This document shows, in pieces, positions 1-13,305 of a stretch of 60,000 bases of DNA. The DNA comes from Glandiceps talaboti (taxonomy: Eukaryota > Hemichordata > Enteropneusta > Spengelidae). The DNA is taken from assembly GCF_964340395.1 (NCBI RefSeq), contig NC_135550.1:27824176-27884175 (forward strand). Direction: 5' to 3'. The translations under genes were made by a program, and so were the position numbers. Below the pieces are notes generated by a model, which worked only from the letters and a program-made list of their open reading frames with translations, did not search any database and had not been told where the DNA came from. Each line of letters begins with the position of its first letter. The stretch's first letter is position 1.

Positions 1-3000
1 CTGTTCTCCTGGGACAACAACCCAAGGAGGTCATGACGGAAATTTACAGAACACGACCACACTCAAACCAACCAATTCTTGAGTAGTTTTTACTGCTAGT
101 TTAATTAACATTGCTGAAAATTTTTCGTAGTAGGGAATGAGGTTTGGCCATTTCCTTTCTGTGTCATTAATAGAGTAGAGAACCTGCAGTTCTCTCAGTG
201 TGGATGGATAGCAGGAAAGTCTACAGTGTGATACAAGCTCCATATCGAGTACTACAGCTGCAAGAGGCATATCTACAAAAGGTCATGTGAATGCCACTTA
301 TGTGAAAATAATGCATTTCAATCCAATTCCCTCCCTTGCTAAGTATTTGACGAGTTAAAATCCAATATCAGATTGTATGACGTTATTGGTGGTAGCCAGG
401 TTACACTGTCATCCATGTCTCGATGTCAACCAAAGTGAAGTAGGAATCTTGTGTGATACACACACAGGCATTAACATTATCATCTACAAGTAATTTCCTC
501 ACAGACCAGTCCACACAAATTAGTCTACACAGCAAGTTTTTGAACTTCACCATATCAAGACTACATCAGCCTTCAGCATTAACAGTAGAAGCAGTAAAGC
601 ATTCTCCCAAACCAGAGCTATTATTTCTTCCGCTACACTTTAAAATAAAAGTAGGGACCGGCTCGTTAAGAACGGTACCGTAAAACGGTCGTGGTTTGCG
701 ATGATGCAGTAAAGGGAAATCAAGTTAATTTTGCCTTGGTTTCTGCTCACATATTTCTAATAATGAAACACTCTACGAACACTCATTGAAAACAAGTATT
801 GCACATTTTCTTCCATTTCAACAATGTTTATGTAATAAAGAATTCCTGTCTTTTTCCTTTCCTCTACTAAACTGGTGTCAAAGGTCACGGCAAAGAATCA
901 ATGATTTGCAATAGACTGTTTCAATATTAAAAGGTATAATTATAGAATGAATGCATTCTCGCAAGCCAGAGCATATTTTTCCGCTACTCTGGCTTAATTC
1001 ATACAGAAATCTCATATTTAGGATATGGGTATTGACTGACTATTCATGAGTAATGACATCATGGCAATCAAACCAATCAACGACCTTTTCATGTAAGGTG
1101 ATATAAATTTCAAAACGGTAGACCTAATAGCAGAAATATGCTGATTGACAATCTAACTGCATATTCTCGATAAATTGCAGCTATAAATGACTTTGACACA
1201 TCTCAATGCCATTGTGAGTACAAATAATTGTCAGCTTAGTGCTGAAATTATATTATGACTTGTGTTTGGGGCCTGAAGACAACTAGCAACTCCGACCTCA
1301 GATGAGTGCAGTGGGCAGAGGCTGTGAGTAGCACTCTACCGTATACCTCCAGATACATTGTATCATGAGCATGCTGGTGTTCAATCCTCAGAAAGACAAC
1401 ATTGCTTGCTTAATAGTAGTTAATTCGACCATCGCCTCTTGACGGTGGTGCATCTTAGACGGTGCCATAAATGACGCTATGGTTTACAACGATGGTATGA
1501 ATGAAGCACTCACTGTTCCAAGCAGACAATCCAACTCTATCAACCAGATATCTTGTTATTCATGACACAAAGTTACATCACTGACAATATTACACTAAAT
1601 TTTACAAATGCACATTTTGTAGTACATTAACCAATAGGAACACATTTTTTTAGGTCAAAAAATAGCACTTACACCCATATTCATGTAAATGAATAGAACA
1701 CTTACAAAAAAGCTGTCACTGACTTTTGTGGGCAAAAATCAACACATCCGACTGTCACTGCTTCAAGTGTCAATAAATGTTGGAGCCCTTCATAGCAATG
1801 CAAAATTCTGAGTTACTTGGCAAACAGTACAGTAAGATCACAGCCACAAGGCTAGAATCTAACTGACCTATGATAACTTTCAAGTTTGATGTCACAGCAG
1901 TTTAATATTTGCATGAAATAGTTTTGTGACATACCTGCACTAATATAGAATCTAAAATAGTGATGATAATTGGGTCCTCAGTTTGCCTGACTTTTTAATT
2001 ATGGAGTACCTTGATAGCTAAGTATTTTTAGATCAGACTTTGTTTATTTTTGGCACATATAACAATATGGTAATTAATCATTGACAACGGCTTTTAAAAG
2101 ATGCCTTCTTATTTCTTTGGGAGAGCTGAGCATATTTTAGTTCTGTGCCAGTGACTGTAACCCTTACCAACTGACAGAGTAAGACTACGTTCAAAGTAAT
2201 ATGATACAGTATCATACGAGATGGGGATTTTCAATTACCACATAACCTCCTCAGTCCTGTAAGTCAGACACACATATGATTTTACTCTTTAATATATGCA
2301 TCTTATCATTTTGGCGAGTCAGAGACAAACAGATGATGAAAATTGACTACTTTGATTGACATGAAGAAGTGATGTTGTCTATCTCCAACACCATGACATC
2401 ATGACATATTTTCTTTGTTCTATTGTAAAACAACAACCAAGTGTTGCCTCCTTGAATGATAATATAATATACACTTTCAATGTGTATATGTGTGGTCAGG
2501 TGTTAATTGACAGGTACAACCATCTCATGATGATCACTTGATTTCAATGCTACCACACAGTATAGCAGACTACTTATGTTACTAATGGTTAGGGTGACTG
2601 ACTTACAATATGTTACCATGTAGACAATGTGAAATAAAGCAACTGATGTAGTCTCAGCTGATAACATTTCATATTTGTTAAGTTTGTCCATCTTTAACAG
2701 GCACCAAAAATTATTTTATTACCAGTATTTCAAAAAACTATACACAGTATGCAAAGATTGTTTTCTATGCCATACACTTAGAAAAGTACAAACACAGGCT
2801 TACACTACAATAACTACATGTTGTGTGCCATGTTTGGACTTGGAGATCAGAGGTCATTGTCGGTTATTTCAACTGAACAAAGATATGTGATTAAACAATA
2901 ATTGTAAGTCACATTCCCCTTTTGTTGTGGACAGACAGATACTTTGGATTAGACACTGACTGAGTTGGCAAGTTAGTGTATTGTGGGGATGACAAGTTCG

Positions 3001-4265
3001 TAAATCATTACATGAAGAATTCTGTATTGTGAAGAACTTCTATCAAGAAAGAAAACAAATTTAATCTGAAAAGGACTTTAACCTTTGACCTCAGTAAAAT
3101 GATGTTATTGACAGGCTATAATATTTTTCATATCTGCCATGAAACAAAAACTTTATCAATGTAAAGTACAATCAAAAGATAGAGCATGTTCAAAAAAAGT
3201 GTTAATGCTTTCTGTAAATTAATTTGATATGATGCGTACCATCATAATGTTATTGTAAATCCATATGTGATATAATTATTCTATTGTATTAGTATTCCTA
3301 TAGGGTCAATAACCTAAGAATCACAGGAAATCACAATTAAACTTTTACACACCAACACATATACTTATTTGTAACAGCTAAGGATTTGTGGTGACCTCAA
3401 ATGCCAAGATTTCATCTCAAACACCTTCTAACAGATTATACTACGGGAACCAATAGAATTGTCTGCCTTTATAAGTTACAATCAATAAACTATATATGTC
3501 TACACTACAGCATACTTAGACAAACTCACAGACCAACGACTCAGTGATGAAATTAATCATTGGGGGAAAAAGTTATCGGAAAACTGAAATGCTCTCCTTT
3601 AATTAGAAATTGGGTAACAAGGCATGTTGGTTACACCATGGTTTATTGTTATCTATCTGGTCTACTTCATTCTTCAATCTCAACATGTAAATGTTCTGTT
3701 ACACAAACAACAATATTTATCACATTTAATCTCTGTTGATACGCAACCATTTTTTTGGGACTGTTGCTATCAAACACAATATATGATGGTACTTTCACAA
3801 CCCTGGGTGATCATGTAAGTTTGGTATTGATTTGCAAAGGCACATGAGATAAAAGTATATGTGTCTGTATATGTATATGTATGTCATGTTGCCAATATGT
3901 ACATATACATGAATGATTGTACATAAAGTGTGATCCCAATACAACTGTGACCTGAGAATTGTCATATAAATTGGAATGTAACTCAATCACTTTTCAGAGT
4001 GCATTGATTTATCAAATATGAAATGTTTGTAAATTGCACGGTTGTTAGGAAGCTTTCTAATTTCACACAAGGTATTTTATACAACTGACTCAGTCTTCTT
4101 CTTCCACTGACATGTTCCATTCAGTTATTGGATCTTTCATTGACACTCCTATTAACCCTATCCGGTACTAATCACCCAAAAATCAGTAATAGAAATGGCC
4201 CTTACCATGTTCAACACTGTTACACAGTACATTGTATACAACTAAGGTAAAAATTATCAACTCAC
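1..4265. other. Probable PPP2R5D-like intron 3; no exon recognised
   Basis: AT-rich sequence with short random-looking frames. I looked for the next B56 exon and did not find it. A weak tRNA-like stretch (SINE-type) lies near 1295-1400. The leftmost 300 bases contain a 79-codon minus-strand frame without recognisable similarity. Confidence 0.5.
1295..1400 (+). repeat. Possible tRNA-derived SINE fragment
   Basis: The stretch contains an A-box-like segment (GTGGGCAGAGGCTG) and, about 75 nt later, a B-box-like GGTGTTCAATCC, spaced as in a Pol III tRNA-type promoter. The body does not fold as a good tRNA, so a decayed SINE is the likelier reading. This is weak. Confidence 0.22.
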
Positions 4266-4428
4266 CCTTTAAAAGAGGTAATTTTTGAAGTTCTCTGTTT
4301 TTACTAATGTTGAATCTTGATGAATTCTGCCTCCTTTCCTTTTTGATTAGTGGCTGTTGTTGGCCTGGATACTTGATTTTGGTTAACTGTGTTGGCGGAG
4401 GTGTATTTCCAACATGTTTTCGACCACC
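4266..4428 (-). CDS. PPP2R5D: PPP2R5D-like coding exon 3
   Basis: Acceptor CTACAG|GGTGGT and donor AAGG|GTGAGT bound 163 nt (54 codons plus one base). It encodes [11 protein letters not shown], then [12 protein letters not shown] and [12 protein letters not shown], which is the near-invariant B56 segment just before the HEAT-like repeats. The trailing G begins the codon that in relatives is Asp. Confidence 0.92.
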
Positions 4429-5615
4429 CTGTAGATACCAGTAGAAACATCCATGAATAAGAAATCGTCTTACAAATACACACATTCCCACATATTAAAC
4501 TCAAATGTGACTACTCAAGTATACATCCAACAAACACATCACAGAGACACTGTTGACAGAAAACCTAAGTTACATACAATATGTAAATTTGTCTTGTGCT
4601 GCCAAGCTACCATACCATTTCACAGCTCAGGTGTGAACTTTTAACTTGGTTGGTAAACTTATCTCGGCCGGCATTCCTTCAAAATAGTTGCACCATCATT
4701 TCAGAATTACTTAGCGGAAGTGGGTCAGTAATTCGAGTTCAGTCCAAAAATAATGGTGGCAGCCATGTTTATTGTTGATACCTACTCTAGTACTCACCCA
4801 CTCGAAGAATAAACTTAGTAAGCAAGTCAGCATATCTTAATTTAGTATCGTTTAACATAACTTTGATAACACGAAAACTACGACAGCTGTCCTGATCTTG
4901 TTCGTCCATCATTGCTATGAACGATGTATACGAGATGACGGACCACAATGTGCATAAATCAAGATAGAAGAGGCCGAAACTGTCCAGTTAACAACTGACA
5001 CTTACGAAGGGAGTCACCATTATAATCACTCCAGAATTCAGAGGGTGAAAATCACAAATCGACAACATAAATGCATCAATATACTATTCTGAATATATAG
5101 CCTCTAACGGAAAGGGTCAGGGGCCAACAGAAAACGGACCAGACTTTCTCCAAGGGGTTCTCGATTGGCTTCAGATCGGAGTTTACTAACTGTTACACTT
5201 ATTAGTTGAGTATGAATTGATCCGCCATTACAAACCGGTTAGATACACACACGAGACAGGAAAATATTGAAACAAACTATTGTCCTACCTCGTCATTGGT
5301 CTCCGAAGCGTCCTTGTTCGTTTTTCCCCCGCCAGTAGATTTTACCGGCGCCTGTACAAGAAGAGAGATCGTATAATAAGAGAAACGTCAGGCGAATGTG
5401 ATCGTATTCATGGGGTGAACTATGGTATACTACAGTGGAGCATGACTGCAAACGCTACACACACCGACGACAAATGCCTCCTTATAAAGACATCGAGCCC
5501 GCAAACATAGATCAATCACATTCAAAGAAATGTTAAAATAACATAGATCGACAAAAAAATCCCAAACTGACGATCTGACACTATTTACCTTATCTTTCTT
5601 GGTTTTGTTGGGCAT
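4266..5615 (-). CDS. PPP2R5D: PP2A B56-delta-like regulatory subunit, first three coding exons (5' part of gene)
   Basis: B56 subunits direct the PP2A core phosphatase to substrates carrying LxxIxE-type motifs. Three exons join in phase: 5589-5615, 5289-5351 and 4266-4428. The first encodes MPNKTKKDK, matching the MPYKLKKEK start of vertebrate B56-delta. The second encodes a Gly/Lys/Thr-rich linker. The third holds the family signatures [23 protein letters not shown] and [12 protein letters not shown]. Together they give 84 complete codons and end in phase 1, where the family continues with an acidic residue and the HEAT-like repeats. I found no next exon between 1 and 4200, so the rest probably lies left of the window. 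The delta-type N-terminus is normally variable and nuclear-targeting; the conserved part is seen here only at its start. Family assignment is very secure; delta rather than gamma rests on the first exon. Confidence 0.9.
4798..4912 (-). other. Possible alternative first exon inside PPP2R5D-like intron 2
   Basis: Minus-strand open frame from ATG at 4910-4912 ([17 protein letters not shown]...) for 38 codons, ending at a strong donor GTGG|GTGAGT. It lies between B56 exons 2 and 3. Joined to exon 3 it would give the wrong frame, so it cannot lengthen the B56 protein. It may be an alternative leader with an upstream ORF, the start of another gene, or chance. A minus-strand CCAAT motif lies at 5164-5169. 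I do not recognise the peptide. Confidence 0.3.
5289..5351 (-). CDS. PPP2R5D: PPP2R5D-like coding exon 2
   Basis: Sixty-three nucleotides in phase 0-0 between a strong acceptor (pyrimidine tract ending TTGTACAG) and the donor GAG|GTAGGA. It encodes 21 residues beginning [10 protein letters not shown] and ending SETNDE, a low-complexity hydrophilic linker like the variable N-terminal region of vertebrate B56-delta. It has no ATG and is too short for ordinary ORF calling; frame continuity with both neighbours supports it. Confidence 0.78.
5589..5615 (-). CDS. PPP2R5D: PPP2R5D-like coding exon 1 (start codon)
   Basis: Nine codons, MPNKTKKDK, with the start codon at 5613-5615 and the donor AAG|GTAAAT at its end (phase 0). 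The short basic start matches B56-delta proteins. The untranslated leader runs upstream toward the CCAAT box at 5694-5700. Confidence 0.82.
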
Positions 5616-5693
5616 ATTTCACGACCTTTCCTGGTGTCGTTTTCGTTTCCTACCCCTGTAATGTGACACTAGGCCAACGATATGGAGTGCGGT

Positions 5694-5716
5694 GATTGGC
5701 TTTTATAGATCACGTG
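5694..5716 (-). promoter_or_regulatory. PPP2R5D-like promoter motifs: CCAAT box and CACGTG E-box
   Basis: GCCAATC reads on the minus strand at 5694-5700, about 80 nt upstream of the start codon. A palindromic CACGTG lies at 5711-5716. The local sequence is richer in G+C than the surroundings. Motif matches only; no transcription start is seen. Confidence 0.5.
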
Positions 5717-5719
5717 ATT

Positions 5720-8700
5720 GATGGCGCAAGTGAAGCGCCCGCACAATTTGATTCGAGTTTATTTATCATGCTATATTATAAATTCAACACTGAATCAAAC
5801 AGTGTTTGTGAGGATTTAAACATTCAGAGAGTAACATCAAACCCCAAAAAGCATGTTGCAGAAAGACCAGCAGTAGTTAGTTGCATTAGTGAAGAGATAA
5901 GTGTTTACATTTAATGAAATCTTAGCAAATTTGGAGAGTTTTTTTTTTATCAAATGGATAGCTTTCAAATAACAATATTTTGTATGTTTGTGTTTGTTTA
6001 TAGTTGAGATATTAAATAAAGTCTTGGGAGGCTTTGAACACTTACTTTTTTCGTAAAATAAAACCAAAGTATTTCCAAGAATATTTTCTTTTCTTACATC
6101 TATAAATTGCAATGTGTGCACATGGAAAGTGTGGATGGACAAGTGGAATGGTGAACTTTAGTGCTTTGATAACATTAGTTTTGTTACATGTACATCAATG
6201 ATAAGAATGTTAATTTGTTGCCTATTTGATGGCTAGTGTATTTGATATTCTTTTTATTGAAACTAGTCCTTATAATACCATTCCTACATTTAAAGTGTTG
6301 ATGTTTTGATAGCTAGTATGAAAGTCATTTTTTTCCTGATAACATTCTTCAACTGCCACAGTGGGAAACCAAGCTTTCAGGTAATTAAGACAGGTGCAAA
6401 TTAAAACTATTGTAGCAACATGTTGATATGTGATATTAATAACGAAGAGCTGTAAGGGGCATAATCTCTGCAAGCAGAGCTAGTAGTGCAGAAGTAAATA
6501 GAAACAAATTTACTGTGTGGTAAGGGGAAAAGTGGATTCATAGACACTGGATACTAGGTGATTGGAGAAGACTGAGACAGTGTATACAGAAACAGGTCTT
6601 GAGAGAGTGACAGAAAGAGACTTGGAGAGGCGGAGGTCAAAAGGAAGAATGTCCCGTGGCTGATGTGGGAGAAATAAGATCTCTTGCCAAAGATCTCTGT
6701 AGGAACACAAAGAACATGATAATCAGAGGAAGAGCAGAGTTGTCTTTATGACGTATATTGATGACGGTCAGAGGTATTGTTGTCCAGAACCCACAACTGA
6801 ATTGAAGCGGTTAGATGAAACTTTGTAATGAATACGAGAACTATATAATGAAGTTTTTGCAAGAGAGGTTGGACATGGTATGTCATACTTATATGAAGCT
6901 ATATCAGAATGATTGTGAATAGGGTAGAATTCTGATGACTTCCATGATCTTGCAGTGTACATTTTGGGGACTTTTATGGTTTACACTACCTCCATTACAG
7001 GGTGATTATATCCACACAATCAAGACATTGTGATCTTGTCACCTACTTGTGTAATCTACCACAAGCTATAATGATAGTTTTTAGTTTGTGCCTGTCTGAG
7101 TTTGCTGAAAGTAATTCAGTTTCCATAGTAGTGTATACAATTAACTAATTAAAACAATAACAATCAATTTCCTACCTTGAAAGGAAAATTGTATGGACAA
7201 CCAAATATCTAAAGTTAATTTTGTTTTATACTTTTATGACAGCATATAAAATTCACTTCACATGAAACCAACAAGATGTACACATTTGCTTGTTTAAACT
7301 TGTATATAGCAAATCAGTGTCTTATATATTACTTGGCAAGCTGTAGTATTGCAATCATACTTTCTATGCTAATGCATTATTGAAATGAACAAGGAAAATC
7401 CATGAATGTAAACTATGAAGATGATAGGTCAGGTAGGAGTAAATTATTAACGCTTACAAAATCACACTGCAATACTTTCATACACTTCTTTGTGGCAATG
7501 TTTATTTCACTTTTGCCAGAGTGGACATGTCTATGGTTGAAGTGTAGCAGTCATCATCTGATTAACACAGACACACAGACAGACACAGAGACACAGACAC
7601 ACAGAGACACACACACACACACACACACACGCCTTTCGGTCCCATGCAATGAAAACCAAGCCAATAACTTGGGACGCTAATACAAAACTGTATTAAGTTT
7701 ACATGATCTACAAAAGACCCCCCCCCCTAATGGACTCTGGCATCATGCAAGGAAGCTAATGGGCAAGGGCTTCCATAGTATTGATTTGTGACATGAGAAA
7801 TATAAATTTCCTGAGTCGTGACAAGAGTGTTGAGGAAGGGATTTTTCGTCCTTGGATTTCAACTCCTACAATGAGCAGCTCGACCTGTTTACAAGTAACA
7901 ATCCTTTGGTTGTCAGAGTAACTAGTAAAGTCTCAAAAATAATGTGATGTACTCCCAATTATATTTCAAAAGATTACAATATAGACTATAAACATGAAAT
8001 TATTATCGATGAATTTAGATCAATTTTTTGTGTCTTGCATTTGGAAGCAACAAGTCGTGAGCAATTTCCTACCAAATTATTTGGTAATTTCTCTTTCCTA
8101 CTTGTTTTGCATTCCCTGAATTTTATTTTGCACTAGAATATTTTCTTCTATATGAAGTGGTTATAAAAAAATAATGAAATAATTAAGGGCATGTCTGACA
8201 GTAAACCAATGTTTTAATTACTTCAGGCTTTTGTTTTGACTTCTTAGAAGACACTCACATCCATCCATCTTGCACTGTGGTAAAAAAGGCCATCATGGAA
8301 TAATCAATTTGAAATATAACTTGCATGTCAATTAATTTGTGCTTGAATGTTGCTGTGGAGATGAAGACCTACTGCTTTCTACTTCTGAAGCAATTTGTCA
8401 AACAAGCAGTAGATAAATAAGTCATGAGTAGATGAAAGGGCCTTTAGGTGTGCAGTGGACAACAGTTCGAACAGGTACATCCGAATATTAGATTGGTGGA
8501 CACACACAAAATGTACTTTGGGGCATCACTTTCATATGCAATCACCATCAATACAGAACTTGGCACACACCATTCCTGAAAGTGTCACGGAGACAAAATA
8601 GAAAGGCCAGTGCAAACTCCTCATCAATCAAACAGTGGTTTTTGTTAACAGGAACTGTTATATCACCAGTGTAACAAGATGGTTGAGGAAGTTTTAGCAT

Positions 8701-11700
8701 TCACTATTACTGAAGTTTTTAATTTGAGTAGGGATCATTGCAAGTACAAATCAAAATTCAATATTTCAAAATTCAATATTATAACAACACACATTCACCA
8801 CCGCCTTCCAACTTCTCAAATGGCGAGTACAACCATACCGCCAACACAGAAAAATACTAGAAATGACGCACAGCTTTCAATGTTTCAATTTAATATTCCC
8901 AACTCCAATATCATACAATTTATAGCATGCATGAAATTTGAACAGAACAGACCAATATGAACTGAATACAGGCTTGACAATTAAATGACAGCATCATACA
9001 TAATAACCTGAGAGAAGGCATGCATGGATGAAATGAAAGATACCATATAAATTAATACTGCAAATGCTGAAATTGAAGCAGATGGGGGTAACTGACCTAG
9101 ACTCACTACTACATGTAACATGGATGAGGAGATTGTATTATCATGTAAGTAACAATTCAATACACCACAAAATCTTTCTGCTATACCAATTAAAATTCCC
9201 CAAACATTTCAACCACCATATGTTATAGTGTTGGAACAAAATAGAAATGAACGTTTTCAAATAATTCAATTTCTGTGGTCGTACAGAGTATAATCCAAGT
9301 GTCTGTACTTTCTTTCTATATATATAATAAATGGATAGGCAACAAATTCACCAGCTAAGCCATGCCATGTGTAACTGACAATAAACTCCAAACATGACAG
9401 AAAACAAAACTTTTAAGTTTGTATCACCTAGATTTGATTTAAATAATTCATAAATATGGCTGTGCCAAAAAAATTTACCTCTGCCAAACAAATAAAATGT
9501 AATTCAATTATTCAAAAATATTATAATTCTTGTGACCCTTTATAGTGTTAGGTCACATGTCAATTAACATGAAGTGACCTCGCCAATGTGAGGTTACAGG
9601 TTAAAGGTCAAACACAATACAAGAAGATAACAAGTATTTTGGTCAAAGCACAGAATAGCTGACATGTTTACAATCAGAAACACTAATCTTTCTTTTCCTA
9701 ATTTTTTTTACAAAAGACATATGTTTTTTGTGTATTTTGTTGTTTTTTACATTGACTGTCACTTTAATAAAATTGTGAAAATCCTAAAAGTATTGAAAAC
9801 TTTATACAATGCATTAATATCAATATAAATACATCTACCATTGTCATCACTATCCATGACGACTGATATCTCACAAATCACATCATATTTAAATAACCCC
9901 TCACTGTCAATTATACTTCATTACTGTCAAACATACTTGGGCAATGTCATAGAAACACAACAATAGGACGACAGTAAACAGAACCATGCCGAATATGAGT
10001 TCACTTTTACGTACAAATATGCCTTTAAATGGCAGGGTTTTAGTTTTAAAAAGTGACATGATAACAAGGAGTACATCAAATGAATTTACAGCCAGTTCAT
10101 AGAAGATGCATAGTTGAAGCTTAGCACACCAAGATAATCCTGAATTAGTATTTAGCATGTTGAAAATATGACGCTAGGAAAACTACAAGTTATATAGTAT
10201 TTGTACACTGCCAAAGAACTGTTATTTACATTGTTAGTAAGGAACAAGCCACAAATTCAACAACTTCCCATCACATATATTTTCAGTTGTAGTACAATTT
10301 ATTCATTGTTCTTCTAATATTATTATTATTATTATTTGACAAGAATCTGTAAACATCATACTGGTGATGTTTTATCAATGAATTTATACACCTTGTTCCG
10401 CTTATGGAATTATTTCTACAAATGAAATCAATCAAGATGATTTATATTGATAATGAAAGTGCAATCGAAATTCAGTACATATTGAACATTTAGGAATAGA
10501 GTGCAAAATGTTCAATGACCTCTGACCTTAGTTTACTACAAGGTCATTCAGAGACATTATTTTATTTTTAGAACAAAACGATGACAAATTTTGGATATGT
10601 AGAGATACGCTTTTGAAAGGGTGTTATGTGAACAGAATAGACTAGTTCAAGTCAAAGTTCTAACAGACATATAAAAGTGATTGAACACAAACTGATGTGA
10701 CATAATGATTTCTATGCTTGGTTATGTTACAAAATACATGGTAATTTGGGCAAAATCAGAGACCCTCCACCCAAGGTAGGTGGAGAGTCTATGGCAAATG
10801 GACGTCTTTATGGCATGTACTCATTTTGCCATACATGAGCTTATGTTTAGTATATGGCATTCCCATCTATGTTTATACTGTACCCTCTACACTCACAAGC
10901 CTCTTTTCTTAACTTCACCTAGTCAGCACCGATACTTTGTATATTTATTGTATAAAAATCAGACTTTACTTGGTTCTGTGTGGTACACAATGGTATAGGT
11001 ATGTATGACTAAAGATTCCTCCTGTAACTTATATCTGAACTGTAACTGTTTCCCAGCAAAAAACTGGGATTTATTATACTATCATATAAAGAAGTAAATG
11101 CCCTGTGGTTTCTGGCTGCATTTTACCCAGCATAGCATGAACTACAATGCAATGCCAGTAATCTGTAATGTCCAATGTGATGTAATATAGTCGGCAGTTA
11201 TAGCAAGATCTGATGCAAACAGACTTGTCTAATTATCAAATCAGTGAGAATGAATAGATACATTTCTTTTTGGTAACTAAAAACCATCTAGTCCTCTTGT
11301 TGATGTACATTAAAAAAACTCCAAATTGTTGTATTCAAAAAGACAATGCAGATTTATCTGGCCAGTACATCAGCTGTCCTACATACATCTGATAAGTTAT
11401 TACGTAGTTGCTCTAATTGATAATTAAATTGCAGGTAAATGGTTTGGCATTGAAGGGTACGACACAAGTAAAACCATGTGAGAGTATTTTCTCTGCTCAA
11501 ATACACAATATATAATTAATCAGATGCATGAAAAAATGTACAGACCAGTTAGACTTACAAGTATAAGGATTAAAGTGAAAAGAATAATTTAATTGACAAA
11601 ATAAGACAAATTGACCCTATTATGTGTTTCATTATCTCTTCCCTTATTCTAAGCATTGACTTTCAAAATGTTACAAAACTATCTATAGTATTGAAATGGC

Positions 11701-13080
11701 ATATTGTTACCTTGTAGCTTCTGTTGTTGTTGTTTTTGTTTGTCTATACCTACTTCCCTGCATTTGTGTTTGTTCATGTATTATGAACAGTGCAAGCAAT
11801 GTTGAACTGACACGCTTGGTCACATCAATTTTGATATTATTTCTATTTATTTCAGAATAACTGTATGTGCTTTCCACCATGTTTCTCCTATGTCATATAA
11901 AATGTGATACTTTTTATCTGCTCTATCTTCCCTAAGTCAAGCAGACCCTTTGTTGACAAAAATGAACCTGGGCTGAAACCGAGAGGACTTCTTCTTTTGA
12001 AACTTGTCTTCATGGTGTCTACAAATACTAAGTACATTTTGTTTACTTACAAACAAACTATGAAGACAAGAATTGTTTTTTCTGCTTTTGTCTTGTGTCT
12101 TTCTAAAATAATGCACAGAAAATATATTTGGATATTTGACTGGATGACCTTGACTTTTAATATGGGATAACTTTGACTTAGGCACTATTGGAAAAAAGTA
12201 CTAAACAAGTGCTTGCAAACATTAGGTCTGAAACTACTAACAAATGGGCTTGTCTTTTCATATAAATATTCAGCAAAATATTGACAAGTTGTCAATGTAG
12301 CTGGTATCACATGTAAATCAATCCACAGTTTCATATTTTGATATGGAACATGAGGAAAGCGTTAAAGCCAAGCTGGGTTAAGGTTTCACCTCTTTCCATT
12401 CTATATTCTATTTTTGTGTGTCCAAATGCATAAAAGTTTCCGATCTTTTATTTTTAATTTTTTTTTGAAAAACAGTTTGTAAATTAAAAAAGAAATTGAT
12501 TCTAAACTATGTGCACACTATTTATATATTGCTGAAATACTGAAATGTTTTAACACTGAGGTAAATGACTACATGCATGGCAAGTTGGTGAGCTATGTCA
12601 AACATCCGACTTGTGTGCTCCATCATATTAAGCATTTCACAAAAAAAGTAGGGAGAAATATTAGTCTTATGTAAGTGCTTACTGGCAGCTTAGGTGTAGG
12701 ATAGATTTAGGAAACAATAATTGAACTGCACTTTATACAAAGTGACAAAAATGGCAGGCACCAAATAATACTTTTCTTTCTAATAAAGCTATGTAAGTGT
12801 GTATACCAAAAAGAGGAAAAACGGATCCATCGTTATTTCCATCAAAAGTGCACAAACTAACAGCTGATTAATCTGTACACTTGGAGTTTAGGAAGTTTAT
12901 AGAATGGACAGAAATCAAATGTTCCATCCAGTCTGTAGAAATGTCTATATTCTTAAAGATTCACAGAATACGAAAAGAAAGTTTTGGGCAGCTTGCAAAT
13001 ATTCTGCTCTGTTTAATACCCTCATGAAAATATTATCAGCATTTCCAATGGAGTGGATGCCATTAGTTTTTTTGGCAAGT
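5720..13080. other. Intergenic region between atlastin 3' end and PPP2R5D-like 5' end
   Basis: About 7 kb of AT-rich sequence. Frames here are short, lack recognisable domains and lack matching splice phases. It contains a CA-type microsatellite (7566-7630), a small hairpin around 10759-10791 and AGGTCA-type half sites around 9550-9611. Part of the right side may be atlastin 3' UTR if a distal polyadenylation signal near 12447 is used. Confidence 0.5.
7566..7630. repeat. CA-type microsatellite
   Basis: Imperfect ACAGACAC units pass into a pure (AC)n run ending near 7630. Confidence 0.9.
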
Positions 13081-13083
13081 GAA

Positions 13084-13209
13084 TTTATTTATGGACAGAC
13101 TTCAAACCAAGATTACGCATATTTTAGTAGCATTTCTTCCGTTCATTCCAGATTAACTTCCATCATTATCATCCAGGTTGTCATCATTGGTATGGTACCA
13201 GTCTTTATT
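13084..13209 (-). terminator. Candidate atlastin polyadenylation signals
   Basis: Minus-strand AATAAA occurs 13 nt after the stop codon (13204-13209) and again at 13084-13089. The first would leave an unusually short 3' UTR. A further copy near 12447 is possible. Which is used cannot be read from sequence. Confidence 0.4.
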
Positions 13210-13221
13210 TGGGTCTTAAGT

Positions 13222-13305
13222 TCATTTCTGTTTCTTCTCCAGACTTCTCTTCAAGGCTTGCTTGGAACTCTGATAAACCAGGCGTTCAACAATGTTCTTC
13301 AAAAA
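13222..13305 (-). CDS. ATL: Atlastin coding exon 11 (C-terminal tail, stop codon)
   Basis: Residues 498-524 and the TGA at 13222-13224. Encodes [20 protein letters not shown] then SLEKKQK. Acceptor TGTCTAG|TTT has a good pyrimidine tract, and the phase (0) fits the preceding donor. The tail resembles the ATL2-type amphipathic helix needed for efficient fusion. It lies 2.4 kb from exon 10 and is hidden under a longer plus-strand frame. Minus-strand AATAAA signals occur at 13204-13209 and 13084-13089. Confidence 0.85.
   Translation of the reverse strand, partial: FLKNIVERLVYQSSKQALKRSLEKKQK

Noticed and set aside
31-270. 79-codon minus-strand frame at the left edge, considered as the next B56 exon
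   Set aside because: None of the B56 HEAT-repeat signatures (for example [20 protein letters not shown]) appear.
6510-6962. Two neighbouring minus-strand frames considered as a transposon tail
   Set aside because: No diagnostic reverse-transcriptase, endonuclease or transposase motif could be read.
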